Source of the DNA: an uncultured Candidatus Melainabacteria bacterium
GTDB lineage: Bacteria; Cyanobacteriota; Vampirovibrionia; Gastranaerophilales; Gastranaerophilaceae
Direction of reading: 5' to 3'
Assembly: GCA_934754515.1 (NCBI GenBank)
Contig: CAKVIG010000009.1
Coordinates: 35,795-99,794 of the forward strand
Length of the DNA: 64,000 nt
Shown: positions 43,901-51,805 of the stretch, in pieces
How the letters are laid out: every line of letters starts with the position of its first letter
Position numbering within the stretch: the first letter of the stretch is position 1
Position numbers and translations under genes: made by a program
The notes under the pieces: model-generated
What the model was told of the DNA's origin: nothing
The model's input: only the letters and a program-made list of their open reading frames with translations
The model's database searches: none

Positions 43901-45761
43901 CGACAAACCGAGAATGATTCATTGTTTGGCTTTGGATATGGGATTATTCCACAATGTAGACAATAAACGCCAACATACAATTGAATCAATGCAAATCTTG
44001 TCAGGCGCAAAATCTATCGAAGAGACACCTATTGAATTCAGATTGAACGCTGATAACAAAGATTATATGAGAACAGTTAGCACAAGGGCAGTTGCGATGA
44101 GCAAATTATTAAGTCAAATCGCAAATGAAGACTTGAAAGGTATTGCAACTCAAGATGATATCAAGAATATCAGCCAAGCTCTTGTCGATTTGGCTAACGG
44201 AAACTATTTGGGTGAAGGTCAAAATATTAATTATCAAACTATTAATATTAAAGAACTTTCAAGCCTTGATGATGCGTTCTCTACAATTTTAAAAATGGCA
44301 GAAAAACATGGTTTAAAACTAAGTGAAACAGAACGTAAACAATTAATTGCGGATGTTGTAGCACAAGCTAACAAAATGAACCTTGACGGTTACCAAGTTC
44401 ATGGTGATTTTGATTGGACATCATTGGATGATAAAACAAGAGAAAATAATTATAAAGCAGGTAAAGCTGTTTTAGGCGATAAAGGCGATTTTAGCAGATA
44501 CAGCTTATACACTGTTCAACTTACAAAATTATTGCAAGATGCTTATTTAGGTTCTAAGAAAAATCCTGCTGCTAAAGATGCAATCTTTGCCGGCATGAAA
44601 GATTTTGCAGAAAAATATGATAGAGAAACTGTTAAAAACAAAACAACAGAACTTCCTAAATATGAAGACGCTAAAATCAGCATGAAGAAAAACGGCTACG
44701 CAGCAAGAGATTTCAAAACTGCAATGGCTATGGCGATTAAACAAGCTGAATTTAATACAGGAAAAACAATCGCTAACAAAGATAAAATCATTGACACTGT
44801 TTATAAATCAGCGACTGAACCTGCCGTTGCTAAAGCTTCAATGATTATGGAATCTTTAGGCGGTTTGTTCGGCAACCCTACAATGTATGGCGGTGACGAA
44901 ATGGGTATGACAGGTTATGAAGAAAAGGCTAAAAACGTTTACCTTCAAAACCGTAACGCTTTACCTTGGTCAGAACTTGATGAAAACAGCTTAATCAGCG
45001 GTTACAGAAAGAGTGTTCAAGCAGCGATGAATGGTGCTCTTTCTGCAAGAAGCAACCCGGAATTGCACGCTCTAAATGATGGAACTCCTTATGCTTTAGA
45101 TGTTCAAGCACACGGCAAGACAAGAGAAAAAGTACAAGAAAGATTAGCTGAAATCAGAAGAGAATTAGATGCTAATCCGACTGAAAAACAAAAAGAAATT
45201 CTTAAAAAAGAACAAAGAGAATTAACAAAAGATTTGGCTAAGCTTGCTTATATGATGCAAAGCGCAAATGGTGATATCACGGTAACATTGATGAATGCTG
45301 CTGATGTTGAACATGATAGCAGAGTTGATTATTTCAAAAAATATAATATTGAAGATGAAAAAGCAAGAAAGAAATTTTTTGCAGACAATAATATAGAATC
45401 AATCAACCCTGATAACAGATATGTTCCAATTCAACCAAAAGCAGAAATGGATAGCATTGTTTTAGGTTCAGCAATAGCATTGCCTGTCGGAACAGTATTT
45501 ATGAACGCAAATGCTCGTGATAAAGCGAAATATGTTGTAAACGAATTTGGCGCAATCGTTAAAGAAGGCGGTGGAAAAATCGTTATGGACGGTTTAACTT
45601 CTAAAAACGGTGTAATGATTTTAAGACACCTTAAAAAGGTAGCTTTCAAAGGTAAACAACATAAAACATACTTCAACCCTCAATACAACTTCGTTTCAAA
45701 TCCTTACCAAATGGCTGAAACAGTTGAAGAAGGTCAAAAGTTATCAATCGTTTCAAAATAG
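40941..45761 (+). CDS. Giant GH13-like alpha-amylase family protein with N-terminal IGFKGY motif
   Basis: I prefer GTG 40941, nine nt after GAAGGAG, giving 1606 residues beginning (M)FISKINGISNKIGFKGYQH; an ATG at 40923 lies on the Shine-Dalgarno. GH13 motifs: nucleophile region LDWRLDAAKD (about 828), acid/base Glu in AYIVAEITD (about 873), NHD motif FMGNHDKPR (about 985) and a late GGDEMGMTG (about 1315). Region I (about 300, YVYDGTFTSEG) lacks the usual His. More than 500 residues separate regions I and II, far above the normal loop. An N-terminal beta-rich part resembles a glucan-binding module only weakly. Catalytic triad present; the substrate is probably an alpha-glucan. No signal peptide, so likely cytoplasmic. 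A terminator follows. Confidence 0.85.
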   Translation: MFISKINGISNKIGFKGYQHVKNDVGESIMRFNYPYDSDKETCEVHIYRAVPDNKYNYKLSEEPIAKIQLKPEGVNVNLQDITNLDKDAPFAYKIVRKDKNTGKIIWEGADTGAKMKQINDGYGFRLHQDKANTSLKDAKGNTIKGSKGQEFSYETSDFRDDSVKNYNFTLVSRKGTTPMVQGAAYLAMPDSFMPGAMYRGFSDANTGEIYVDKDYQKKTEGIIKTFSNSYNGSIAGLQEGIPYLKKQGYKILFSTPIANGDDVSAHSYWNKNNMQIASRMGNTENFNSFMKDLYKNGMKYVYDGTFTSEGLEGIHFQYALRWADKNPQSFHWFRMNGLKDNNLGLGVIPQNKENLRHRVVNAPYNYELQSNGTYKKVANPSYNPNKETLVQLYDASQVTEGQNKALDKAIKNYQNLTSGKELDINSHDDTLINYVFQIDPKEYQARIDVINDLNKNHGKNLKLDTPDGTIMACEFSNFKIDKKTEGGFVTWDANTDMVKMNYHISGYDEKALQAIPDEAMRAHERELIERGSKEVQDMAIQAGKYWTNNVKDVQTMYTAQTIGNAKTVEGINKLIAEEKLPKEVSLTNEALNNILNGQYMLSPKGILPKDDVTVKALMKMPLDALELGENTVGVLSTSYFSNRATTDETIGVSRFDLMKQNNPHLVKEYAHTYNKVNALFQNEIKDFADKIIKKVDSASDEKLLDKNGDYTEYGEYVMDLVGKEITKYAMLKAIAGDNLKTKLLNTNEITYDYDALKDGTTLKALGINAHSPEEEANLLEKKFEKGLKKLSTSDVSYVADSISKRIAGTDTSSFRLAEALVDKASLGLDWRLDAAKDVMDMDAIRNEDNDFDDTWNDVIQFWSKFVQGVKQNNPNAYIVAEITDVPQLMQDTTGSKVWPNGGNTDLGGRFNGEPDAMVKFFNETGITSEAGYSYFYTDLLTHFSKEFERGQGYSKNHDSLKNRFDLLLETRNIDYLRNLYTFMGNHDKPRMIHCLALDMGLFHNVDNKRQHTIESMQILSGAKSIEETPIEFRLNADNKDYMRTVSTRAVAMSKLLSQIANEDLKGIATQDDIKNISQALVDLANGNYLGEGQNINYQTINIKELSSLDDAFSTILKMAEKHGLKLSETERKQLIADVVAQANKMNLDGYQVHGDFDWTSLDDKTRENNYKAGKAVLGDKGDFSRYSLYTVQLTKLLQDAYLGSKKNPAAKDAIFAGMKDFAEKYDRETVKNKTTELPKYEDAKISMKKNGYAARDFKTAMAMAIKQAEFNTGKTIANKDKIIDTVYKSATEPAVAKASMIMESLGGLFGNPTMYGGDEMGMTGYEEKAKNVYLQNRNALPWSELDENSLISGYRKSVQAAMNGALSARSNPELHALNDGTPYALDVQAHGKTREKVQERLAEIRRELDANPTEKQKEILKKEQRELTKDLAKLAYMMQSANGDITVTLMNAADVEHDSRVDYFKKYNIEDEKARKKFFADNNIESINPDNRYVPIQPKAEMDSIVLGSAIALPVGTVFMNANARDKAKYVVNEFGAIVKEGGGKIVMDGLTSKNGVMILRHLKKVAFKGKQHKTYFNPQYNFVSNPYQMAETVEEGQKLSIVSK

Positions 45762-45772
45762 ATAATTAGAAC

Positions 45773-45806
45773 AAAAAAAAGGCTAGGCGTCTATCGTTTA
45801 GCCTTT
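45773..45806 (+). terminator. Terminator after the GH13 gene
   Basis: A-run, GGCTA (45781-45785), loop, TAGCC (45799-45803), TTT. The pairing extends through the flanking A/T runs. Confidence 0.7.
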
Positions 45807-45832
45807 ATTATAAAACGAGGAAAGTAAATAGC

Positions 45833-47266
45833 ATGCAAGTAAGTGTAGTTGGCAACAATACATTACCTAACGTCAAATATATAAAAAGAACAAACGTAAA
45901 TTTTAAAGGTTTGTTTAGTGAACCCAATTTATCGGAAAAATTCGATTATGGAATGCAAGCATTGGACAATAATTCAGTTTTGGTTGTAACATCAAATCCC
46001 GAAAGTTCTGATGTGCTTCTTTCTATGTATGCAGACAAAATTGATACACCTATTATGAAAAAATATACTTTGAAAGTTGATAAAAAAGACTTAAAAGACA
46101 GAGAAGAATTAGATTCGGATTTTGCCGTATTTAAAAAAGATGACAGATATTACATATTAGGTTTAGGCAAAAGTTTGCTGAGTTATATTAATGTCAAAAA
46201 AGAAAAAGAACCTTATAAAAAAGAAAATAGTGTTCGTAGCGGAGAAATCAAAGAACTTGAGGATGGTGTTATTTTAGATACGGGTGAATCTTGTTTCGAT
46301 AATGACTGGAAAAAGTTTGTATTTAAACCTCCGTATCGCTTTAGTCCAAGCTATGCCGAAGAGTATCTAGAAGTAAAAAACATCAAAGACATTAAATCTT
46401 TTAACAAAAGAACAATTTCTTCTTTAACACAAGCTCCGAAAAAAGAAAATAATGATGGAAAACTAACCTTTGATAAAATTGGCGGCTTGGACGATGTTAT
46501 TGATAAATTGAAAAAATATGTAGTTAGACCAATTAATTATCCTCAAGTGTATCAAAATATTCGTTTGAACAAAGGAATTCTTTTGTATGGTCCGCCAAGA
46601 TGTGGCAAAACAATGTTAGGTAAAGCTCTTGCAAACGAGTGTGATGCAAAATATTATGAATATAACGCAAACGAATTTAAAACAGCTCAAGTTGGCGGTT
46701 CAGAAAATAATATAAGAGAAGTTTTTAAAAAAGCCATGTCAAATGCTCCATCTATTACATTTATTGATGAGTTTGATTCCGTCGCAAAAACAAGAGATGG
46801 TTCTTCAAACGCAAGATATGATGATTCAATAGTTAATCAAATTTTAGGATGTATGAGCGATTTGGAAAAAAGCAAAGCACCTGCATTTATTGTTGCTGCT
46901 ACAAATATGAAAAATTTGATTGATAAAGCAATGCTGGGAACAGGGCGTTTTGGTTTGCACTTGGAAGTTCCTATGCCAAATTTTGAAGGCATCAAACAAA
47001 TTTTCAGAATTCATGCTAAAAATCAACCGATAGCAAGTGATGTTTCTATGGAAGCTATCTCAAAACAAATGCACGACAATGCGTTTAATGGTTCAGATAT
47101 CGCAGAAACTGTTTCAGACGCGTATTTTAACGCTTTAGAACGCTTAGGGATGAACGAGAAAATGGACTCCAAGAAATTTTCGTTTGAAGATTTAAAAAAG
47201 ATTGCGATTTCAAAAGAAGATTTTCTTTCTGCAATAAGAAGAATTGCAGAACAAAAAAAGCTTTAG
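45833..47266 (+). CDS. AAA+ ATPase with N-terminal VNFKGLF motif
   Basis: A 477-residue protein. The C-terminal half is a classical AAA domain: Walker A GPPRCGKTMLGKALA (about 253-260), Walker B SITFIDEFDSVAK, sensor 1 AATNMKNL, and arginine region GTGRFGLHLEVPMPN, closest to the CDC48/FtsH/proteasomal ATPase group. There is a single AAA ring domain and no protease domain. The N-terminal region (about 1-200) is beta-rich and unrecognised, and begins MQVSVVGNNTLPNVKYIKRTNVNFKGLF with the recurrent motif. GAGGAAAG precedes the ATG. I infer a remodelling ATPase, possibly acting on the same compartment or complex as the other tagged proteins. Confidence 0.88.
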   Translation: MQVSVVGNNTLPNVKYIKRTNVNFKGLFSEPNLSEKFDYGMQALDNNSVLVVTSNPESSDVLLSMYADKIDTPIMKKYTLKVDKKDLKDREELDSDFAVFKKDDRYYILGLGKSLLSYINVKKEKEPYKKENSVRSGEIKELEDGVILDTGESCFDNDWKKFVFKPPYRFSPSYAEEYLEVKNIKDIKSFNKRTISSLTQAPKKENNDGKLTFDKIGGLDDVIDKLKKYVVRPINYPQVYQNIRLNKGILLYGPPRCGKTMLGKALANECDAKYYEYNANEFKTAQVGGSENNIREVFKKAMSNAPSITFIDEFDSVAKTRDGSSNARYDDSIVNQILGCMSDLEKSKAPAFIVAATNMKNLIDKAMLGTGRFGLHLEVPMPNFEGIKQIFRIHAKNQPIASDVSMEAISKQMHDNAFNGSDIAETVSDAYFNALERLGMNEKMDSKKFSFEDLKKIAISKEDFLSAIRRIAEQKKL

Positions 47267-47641
47267 ATTCGTACTGTTTGATACACTTTATTCGCAATTA
47301 TAATTAAACCTTTAGCTCAGACTAAACCTCCCTTGTTAGGGAGGTCGCAGTTGTGCGAACGCAAGTGAGCTACAAATGCGGGTGGGTATTGATTTATTCT
47401 TTAAGTTAATAACACCCTTTCCCCTCTCTGTCACTCACGCGACATCTCTCACACTAAATGAATGCTGTGGGAGAGAATTAAGTTTTAATAATAATCAATA
47501 CCTCTCCCGTAAGGCGAGGGAATGACCAAGTTTTGTTAGTAAAAATTAATATTTAATAATAGTTAATAAATAATTAACAACATTCCACCTTACCTCAAAG
47601 CATGTTATAATCAAATTAAGGATATAGGAGAAGGAGGATTT
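47267..47641. repeat. 375-bp intergenic region with inverted copy of the 65-bp repeat
   Basis: No gene. It holds the inverted third copy of the 65-bp repeat (47327-47393), a CCCCTCTC...GAGAG/CTCTCCCGTAAGGCGAGGG repeat region (about 47410-47522), and the AT-rich promoter region of the Bax inhibitor-1 family gene. Confidence 0.75.
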
Positions 47642-48367
47642 ATGGCTAACCCTATTTTGAATGATAAGTTTACAGAACAAGAAAGAGTTCTTGATAGTGC
47701 TCCAATGACAGTCGATGGAACAATTCAAATTACTGCATTTTTAGGTTTATTAGTAATTGCAGGTGCAGCATTTACTTGGACCAGAATGACAGCAGGGTAT
47801 ACAGATTTAGCAATGATGTTGACAGCCGGTGGCGGTATAGTTGCATTTATATTAGGTCTAATTGTTTCATTCACAAGAAACAAATACTTAGTACCTGTTT
47901 ATGCCGTATCAGAAGGTTTATTCTTAGGCGGTATTTCAGCAACTTTTGAAGCATCTTATCCGGGAATTGTTTCCCAAGCAGTTGCAGGAACTTTTGCAGC
48001 ATTATTTTCTATGCTAATCCTTTATAGAGCAAATGTTATCAGATGCACAGATAAATTTAGAAGCGTAATTTTTATTTCTACACTTTCAATTGCAGGCATT
48101 TATTTGATTAACTTTATCGGAAGTTTCTTCCACATGCAAGTGCCTCTAATCAATTCATCATCTACATTGGGTCTAGCAGTGAGTGCTGTTGTTTGTGTAA
48201 TTGCAGCTCTTAACTTAATTATTGATTTTGATTTTATCGAAAGAGGTGCTCAAAACTATTTACCGAAAGATTTTGAATGGTTTGGTGCATTCGGTTTGAT
48301 GGTAACATTAGTTTGGTTGTACCTGGAAATTTTGAGATTGTTAGCAAAATTCCAAGATAGAAGATAA
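47642..48367 (+). CDS. Bax inhibitor-1/YccA family membrane protein
   Basis: A 241-residue inner-membrane protein with about seven hydrophobic helices. The start MANPILNDKFTEQ followed by APMTVDGTIQITAFLGLLVIAGAAFTW and YAVSEGLFLGGISATFE are typical of the bacterial Bax inhibitor-1 (YbhL/YccA-like) subfamily. The C-terminal NLIIDFDFIERG carries the conserved Asp residues of the BI-1 pH-sensing dyad region. AGGAGAAGGAGG precedes the ATG. Members are proposed calcium-leak channels; the role in bacteria is unclear. A GC-rich repeat lies between it and rmuC. Confidence 0.9.
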   Translation: MANPILNDKFTEQERVLDSAPMTVDGTIQITAFLGLLVIAGAAFTWTRMTAGYTDLAMMLTAGGGIVAFILGLIVSFTRNKYLVPVYAVSEGLFLGGISATFEASYPGIVSQAVAGTFAALFSMLILYRANVIRCTDKFRSVIFISTLSIAGIYLINFIGSFFHMQVPLINSSSTLGLAVSAVVCVIAALNLIIDFDFIERGAQNYLPKDFEWFGAFGLMVTLVWLYLEILRLLAKFQDRR

Positions 48368-48380
48368 TAAAACATATTTT

Positions 48381-48410
48381 CCTCCCTTGGGGAGGTTAGG
48401 GTGGGGGCTT
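48381..48410 (+). repeat. GC-rich repeat supplying sequence upstream of rmuC
   Basis: CCTCCC-TTGG-GGAGG then TTAGGGTGGGGGCTT, matching the unit inside scpA (54283-54320, same orientation). Its GGTGGGGG end lies 9 nt before the GTG of rmuC and is the only candidate ribosome binding site there. Confidence 0.7.
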
Positions 48411-48417
48411 TTGCTCT

Positions 48418-49608
48418 GTGCAAAATTTAATTTCATTTCTGATTGGTGCTTTTATAGCAACACTAATCACTACATTAATATTTCTAAAAAAACAAACTTC
48501 CGAAAAAGAAGAACTCATACGTTTGCGCGCAGAATCCAAGAATTATAACTCTTTAGAGGAGCTAATTAAGCAAGATTTTGTGCGCTTAGCCAATGAAACG
48601 ATAAAGCAGGAACAAGAAGATTTACGGAAGCAGAATCGCGAAGCTTTAGAAGAAAAAATTCTACCGCTTAAAAATGAATTAGGCGAGTTTAAGGCTAAGG
48701 TCGAGAAATTCAATCTAACAGGAGTTGAAAACACTACTAAAATCATCGAACAGATTCTTAACCTAGAAAAAAACAGTGCAACGATTGCTAATGAAGCAAA
48801 AAATCTTACGGAAGCTTTAACAAAAAATCAAAACGTAAAAGGTGCTTACGGTGAAAATCTTCTTGATACAATTCTTCAATCTTGCGGAATGAGAGAAGGT
48901 ATTCATTACACAAAACAGTTTGTAACAACTTCTGAGAACTTATGTGATGATGCTGAACACACAATAAGACCCGATATCGTAATCAATTTGCCCGATAATC
49001 GTCATATTGTAGTCGATTCAAAAGTTACTCTGACAAGTTATCTGGCCTGCGTTGAAGATAAAGATAAAATTAAAGATTTTAAGGCTGAAGTTAAAAAGAG
49101 AATTGTTGATTTAGCCAATAAAAATTACCAGTTTGCAGGCAAATTGTGGCAGCCTGATTTTGTTCTCATGTTCATGCCAATAGAAACATCATTGCAATTA
49201 CTTTATCAAGATTTTGATTTGATTAATTTTGCCTATAAATCTAATGTAATAATTGTCGGTACAGCGTCACTTCTTGCAACAACAAGGCTCGTAAACCAAC
49301 TCTTTGCACAACAAAAACAGTGCGAATGCGTTAATCACATAGTAAACGCAGGGACAAATCTATTTGAAACTTTTGTTCAATTCTGTGATGATTTAGTAGA
49401 TGTTCAAAAGAGATTTGATGAAGTAAACAAAAAACTGAATACAACAATCAATCGCTTTAAACGAAGAAATAATAATAAACCTAGCTTGTTTTCTCAAGTG
49501 GAAGCACTCAGAGATTATGGCATAAATTCAGCCAAAGAAATTCCTGCAAAATTATTGGAAAATGAATTAGATGAGGATACGCAAAATGACGAAAATTCTT
49601 GTAGTTGA
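48418..49608 (+). CDS. rmuC: DNA recombination protein RmuC
   Basis: A 396-residue RmuC-family protein, linked in E. coli to limiting inverted-repeat-induced rearrangement and carrying a PD-(D/E)XK nuclease-like fold. The GTG start gives MQNLISFLIGAFIATLITTLIFL, the usual N-terminal membrane helix. A coiled coil (about 25-110) follows, then the conserved core: KGAYGENLLDTILQSCGM, RPDIVINLPDNRHIVVDSKVTL (nuclease-fold Asp and DSK) and PDFVLMFMPIETSL. Its 3' end overlaps the response regulator by 23 nt, an unusual operon partner. Confidence 0.92.
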   Translation: MQNLISFLIGAFIATLITTLIFLKKQTSEKEELIRLRAESKNYNSLEELIKQDFVRLANETIKQEQEDLRKQNREALEEKILPLKNELGEFKAKVEKFNLTGVENTTKIIEQILNLEKNSATIANEAKNLTEALTKNQNVKGAYGENLLDTILQSCGMREGIHYTKQFVTTSENLCDDAEHTIRPDIVINLPDNRHIVVDSKVTLTSYLACVEDKDKIKDFKAEVKKRIVDLANKNYQFAGKLWQPDFVLMFMPIETSLQLLYQDFDLINFAYKSNVIIVGTASLLATTRLVNQLFAQQKQCECVNHIVNAGTNLFETFVQFCDDLVDVQKRFDEVNKKLNTTINRFKRRNNNKPSLFSQVEALRDYGINSAKEIPAKLLENELDEDTQNDENSCS

Positions 49609-50281
49609 TGATGATAGTGCAATTAATGAACTTATAAAAATAAATTTAGAACTTCAAGGTTACGAAGTTGTACAGGCTTTTAACGGCATTGAGGGCTTTG
49701 CTCTGGCAAAACAAGAAGAACCTTCTTTGATTATTTTGGACGTTATGATGCCGGAGGTAGACGGATTTACGGTTGCACAAAGAATAAGACAGTGTTCCGA
49801 AATAGCAGAAACTCCTATAATCATGCTGACTGCTTTATCGCAATTGGATGATAAAGTTAACGGTTTTAATATCGGTGTTGATGATTATTTAACTAAACCG
49901 TTTGAAATTGACGAACTGACTGTACGTGTTCGTGCGCTTTTAAAACGTACAAAACAGATTCCAAAATCATCCGCTGTCAGAGAGCTTCTTACTTTTAAAG
50001 AGGTCACACTTCTGCCTGAAACATACAGCGTTCAGATTAATGATAAGGTACAAAAGCTTACACCTATTGAATTTGATATATTCAATTTGTTATTCCAAAA
50101 TCATGGTAGCATGGTGTCTGGCGCAAGATTACTCAAAGAAATTTGGGGATATGAACCTGATGATAATGTTGAAACAATAAGGGTTCATATAAGACACTTA
50201 AGAAGCAAGATTGACAAGATTTCCGGTGATAAAAAATATATCGAAACAATTTATGGCGGTGGCTATAAATTAAATATTTAA
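49586..50281 (+). CDS. OmpR/PhoB-type response regulator
   Basis: A 231-residue two-component regulator. The ATG at 49586 follows GAGGATACG and gives MTKILVVDDDSAIN. Receiver domain: acidic pair DDD near residues 8-10, phospho-acceptor Asp in LIILDVMMPEVDG near 52, TALS Thr and lysine in DDYLTKPFE. The C-terminal winged helix (about 130-230) includes LTPIEFDIFNLL, VSGARLLKEIWGYE and VETIRVHIRHLRSKI. No histidine kinase is adjacent, so it is an orphan regulator here, translationally coupled to rmuC. Confidence 0.95.
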   Translation: MTKILVVDDDSAINELIKINLELQGYEVVQAFNGIEGFALAKQEEPSLIILDVMMPEVDGFTVAQRIRQCSEIAETPIIMLTALSQLDDKVNGFNIGVDDYLTKPFEIDELTVRVRALLKRTKQIPKSSAVRELLTFKEVTLLPETYSVQINDKVQKLTPIEFDIFNLLFQNHGSMVSGARLLKEIWGYEPDDNVETIRVHIRHLRSKIDKISGDKKYIETIYGGGYKLNI

Positions 50282-50330
50282 GTTTTGTAACAAATCCTGC
50301 AAAAAAAAAGCAATTTTATATACAAAGAAT

Positions 50331-50347
50331 TCTTTATATATATAAGG
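50331..50347 (+). promoter_or_regulatory. TATATATA promoter-like element
   Basis: TCTTTATATATATAAGG, 33 nt before the ATG at 50380; the same core precedes genes at 3321 (minus), 35568 and 40941. Confidence 0.45.
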
Positions 50348-50363
50348 AGAATATAAATTCTCC
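50346..50363 (+). promoter_or_regulatory. 5'-UTR hairpin with masked Shine-Dalgarno-like sequence
   Basis: GGAGAAT, loop ATAA, ATTCTCC. The hairpin hides a GGAGAA, while a second free GGAG (50370-50373) precedes the ATG at 50380. It may regulate or merely stabilise the message. Confidence 0.45.
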
Positions 50364-50379
50364 AAACACGGAGATTTTA

Positions 50380-51279
50380 ATGCAGGATATTACGAGTAAT
50401 TTTACAATACCACAAGAGTTGGTTAAATATTTTCATTCTGATGATGCATTGATTGAAGAAAATTTGAATTTTTCTTCTAATGTAGAAGTTGTACGTGATA
50501 GTGAAGGTAAAGTTTCGGCTTTAAAACTTTATTCTCCGGACAATGAATTAATAAAAACTTTATGTTATGAAAACTCAAAGATTGTTTTAGTAAATAATTT
50601 TAGACAAAACTTGTTATATTCGTCTGACAAATATAATAACGAACTTTTGATTGAAAAGAACGTATATAGAAAAAATGGTTCTATAGCTTATTCAATGACT
50701 TATGAATATAACCGAGAAAAACGATTAAATAGAATTTGCAAAAAGACGTTGAATAGAGAATTATTAGTCGGATACAGATATGATACATTCGGCAGAATTT
50801 TAGAAAAAAACATAAGTTTCAACGGTAAACAAACAACTAAACAAGAATACCGCTATGATGTATTGGATAGAGTTGTTGAGTACAAAGATACCAAACAAAA
50901 AATACTTGTGGATAAAATAGGTCAGAATAATGAGTTGATATCTTATACAATAACTGATAGAATAGGAAATGTTATTAATGTAGAAAATCATTTTGCTGAC
51001 TGTGGCTATATTTGTACGTCTTTAAAGGTAAATGGACATTCAACGTCAGTAAATGATGCAAGTTATGTGGACAATGTTATGTTAAAGAAGCCATTTGCGA
51101 CAGAAGATGATTTAGATATTATCATATCAAATTTATTCACCGGCATGGATGCAGTAACTCAAAGAACTGCTAGTGAAGATAATGCAATGAGTCTTATTAA
51201 TAATAGTATAGAGATTCGCACATTACCAATTTCACTTAGAAAAAGGGCTTTGTACAACACTCTTGTAAAAGGAGCTTAA
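50380..51279 (+). CDS. Standalone YD-repeat-like (RHS-type) protein
   Basis: A 299-residue protein. Three YD/RHS-like repeats are visible between about residues 100 and 185: MTYEYNREKRLNRI, VGYRYDTFGRILEK and QEYRYDVLDRVVEY, and the flanking regions look like further degenerate repeats. No signal peptide, core-associated domain or toxin domain is present, so it is much smaller than RHS or teneurin-type proteins. It is preceded by a TATATATA element and a 5'-UTR hairpin. Its role is unknown; a beta-rich binding shell is inferred. Confidence 0.7.
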   Translation: MQDITSNFTIPQELVKYFHSDDALIEENLNFSSNVEVVRDSEGKVSALKLYSPDNELIKTLCYENSKIVLVNNFRQNLLYSSDKYNNELLIEKNVYRKNGSIAYSMTYEYNREKRLNRICKKTLNRELLVGYRYDTFGRILEKNISFNGKQTTKQEYRYDVLDRVVEYKDTKQKILVDKIGQNNELISYTITDRIGNVINVENHFADCGYICTSLKVNGHSTSVNDASYVDNVMLKKPFATEDDLDIIISNLFTGMDAVTQRTASEDNAMSLINNSIEIRTLPISLRKRALYNTLVKGA

Positions 51280-51345
51280 CATTTTACAAAACTAAAATCA
51301 TATAGTATAATAGACTTGTTATATTATAGATTTTAGGAGGTTTTT

Positions 51346-51738
51346 ATGAAGGAAGAATTTACAACTAATGCAAGACGTTGGTACGACAAAGATCCTGTAT
51401 TATCATCTGCAATGAAAACCTTAGAAGAATCTGACGATGAAACACAAATCAAGGTTGCTCTTAATCTGATTAAGATTATTACAGAGCATCATCTATCAAG
51501 TACAGAATATGAATCAGTTGAAGATATTGTGTCAGCAACAGAAGACATGATGGATGAATCTAAACATGGAAGATGGTACGATTTAGACGGAACACTAAGA
51601 ACTGCAATCAGCCTTCTTCAAAACTGCCCTGACTCAACACGTAGCATTATTGCAAAAGAAATGGCTAAAAACGTTATTGATATTATCAAAAAAGAAGAAG
51701 ATGTTGATGATGTTGAATTAGATATTCCTGAAGAATAA
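51346..51738 (+). CDS. Unrecognised small protein with internal duplication
   Basis: A 130-residue acidic protein. Two halves align: RRWYDKDPVLSSAMKTLEES with GRWYDLDGTLRTAISLLQNC, each followed by a helix ending in an Ile/Lys-rich segment. This indicates a tandem duplication of a roughly 60-residue helical unit. AGGAGGTTTTT precedes the ATG and a TATAAT lies at about 51305. No transmembrane segment. Function unknown. Confidence 0.78.
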   Translation: MKEEFTTNARRWYDKDPVLSSAMKTLEESDDETQIKVALNLIKIITEHHLSSTEYESVEDIVSATEDMMDESKHGRWYDLDGTLRTAISLLQNCPDSTRSIIAKEMAKNVIDIIKKEEDVDDVELDIPEE

Positions 51739-51771
51739 AATTTAAAGTAGCAAATTTTATTTTTTAGGTGT

Positions 51772-51795
51772 TTTCATGTAGTAAACTACATGAAA
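51772..51795 (+). promoter_or_regulatory. Perfect hairpin overlapping the ribosome binding site
   Basis: TTTCATGTAG, loop TAAA, CTACATGAAA: 10-bp perfect arms. Its 3' arm overlaps the start of AAAGGA (51793-51798), the Shine-Dalgarno of the 53-residue gene at 51806. It may be an operator or a translational switch. Confidence 0.5.
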
Positions 51796-51805
51796 GGATT
51801 TTGCT

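Noticed and set aside
24427..48410. CRISPR array from repeated CCCTCTCC/GGAGAGGG units
   Set aside because: Units are scattered singly over tens of kilobases, with no regular spacers and no cas genes.
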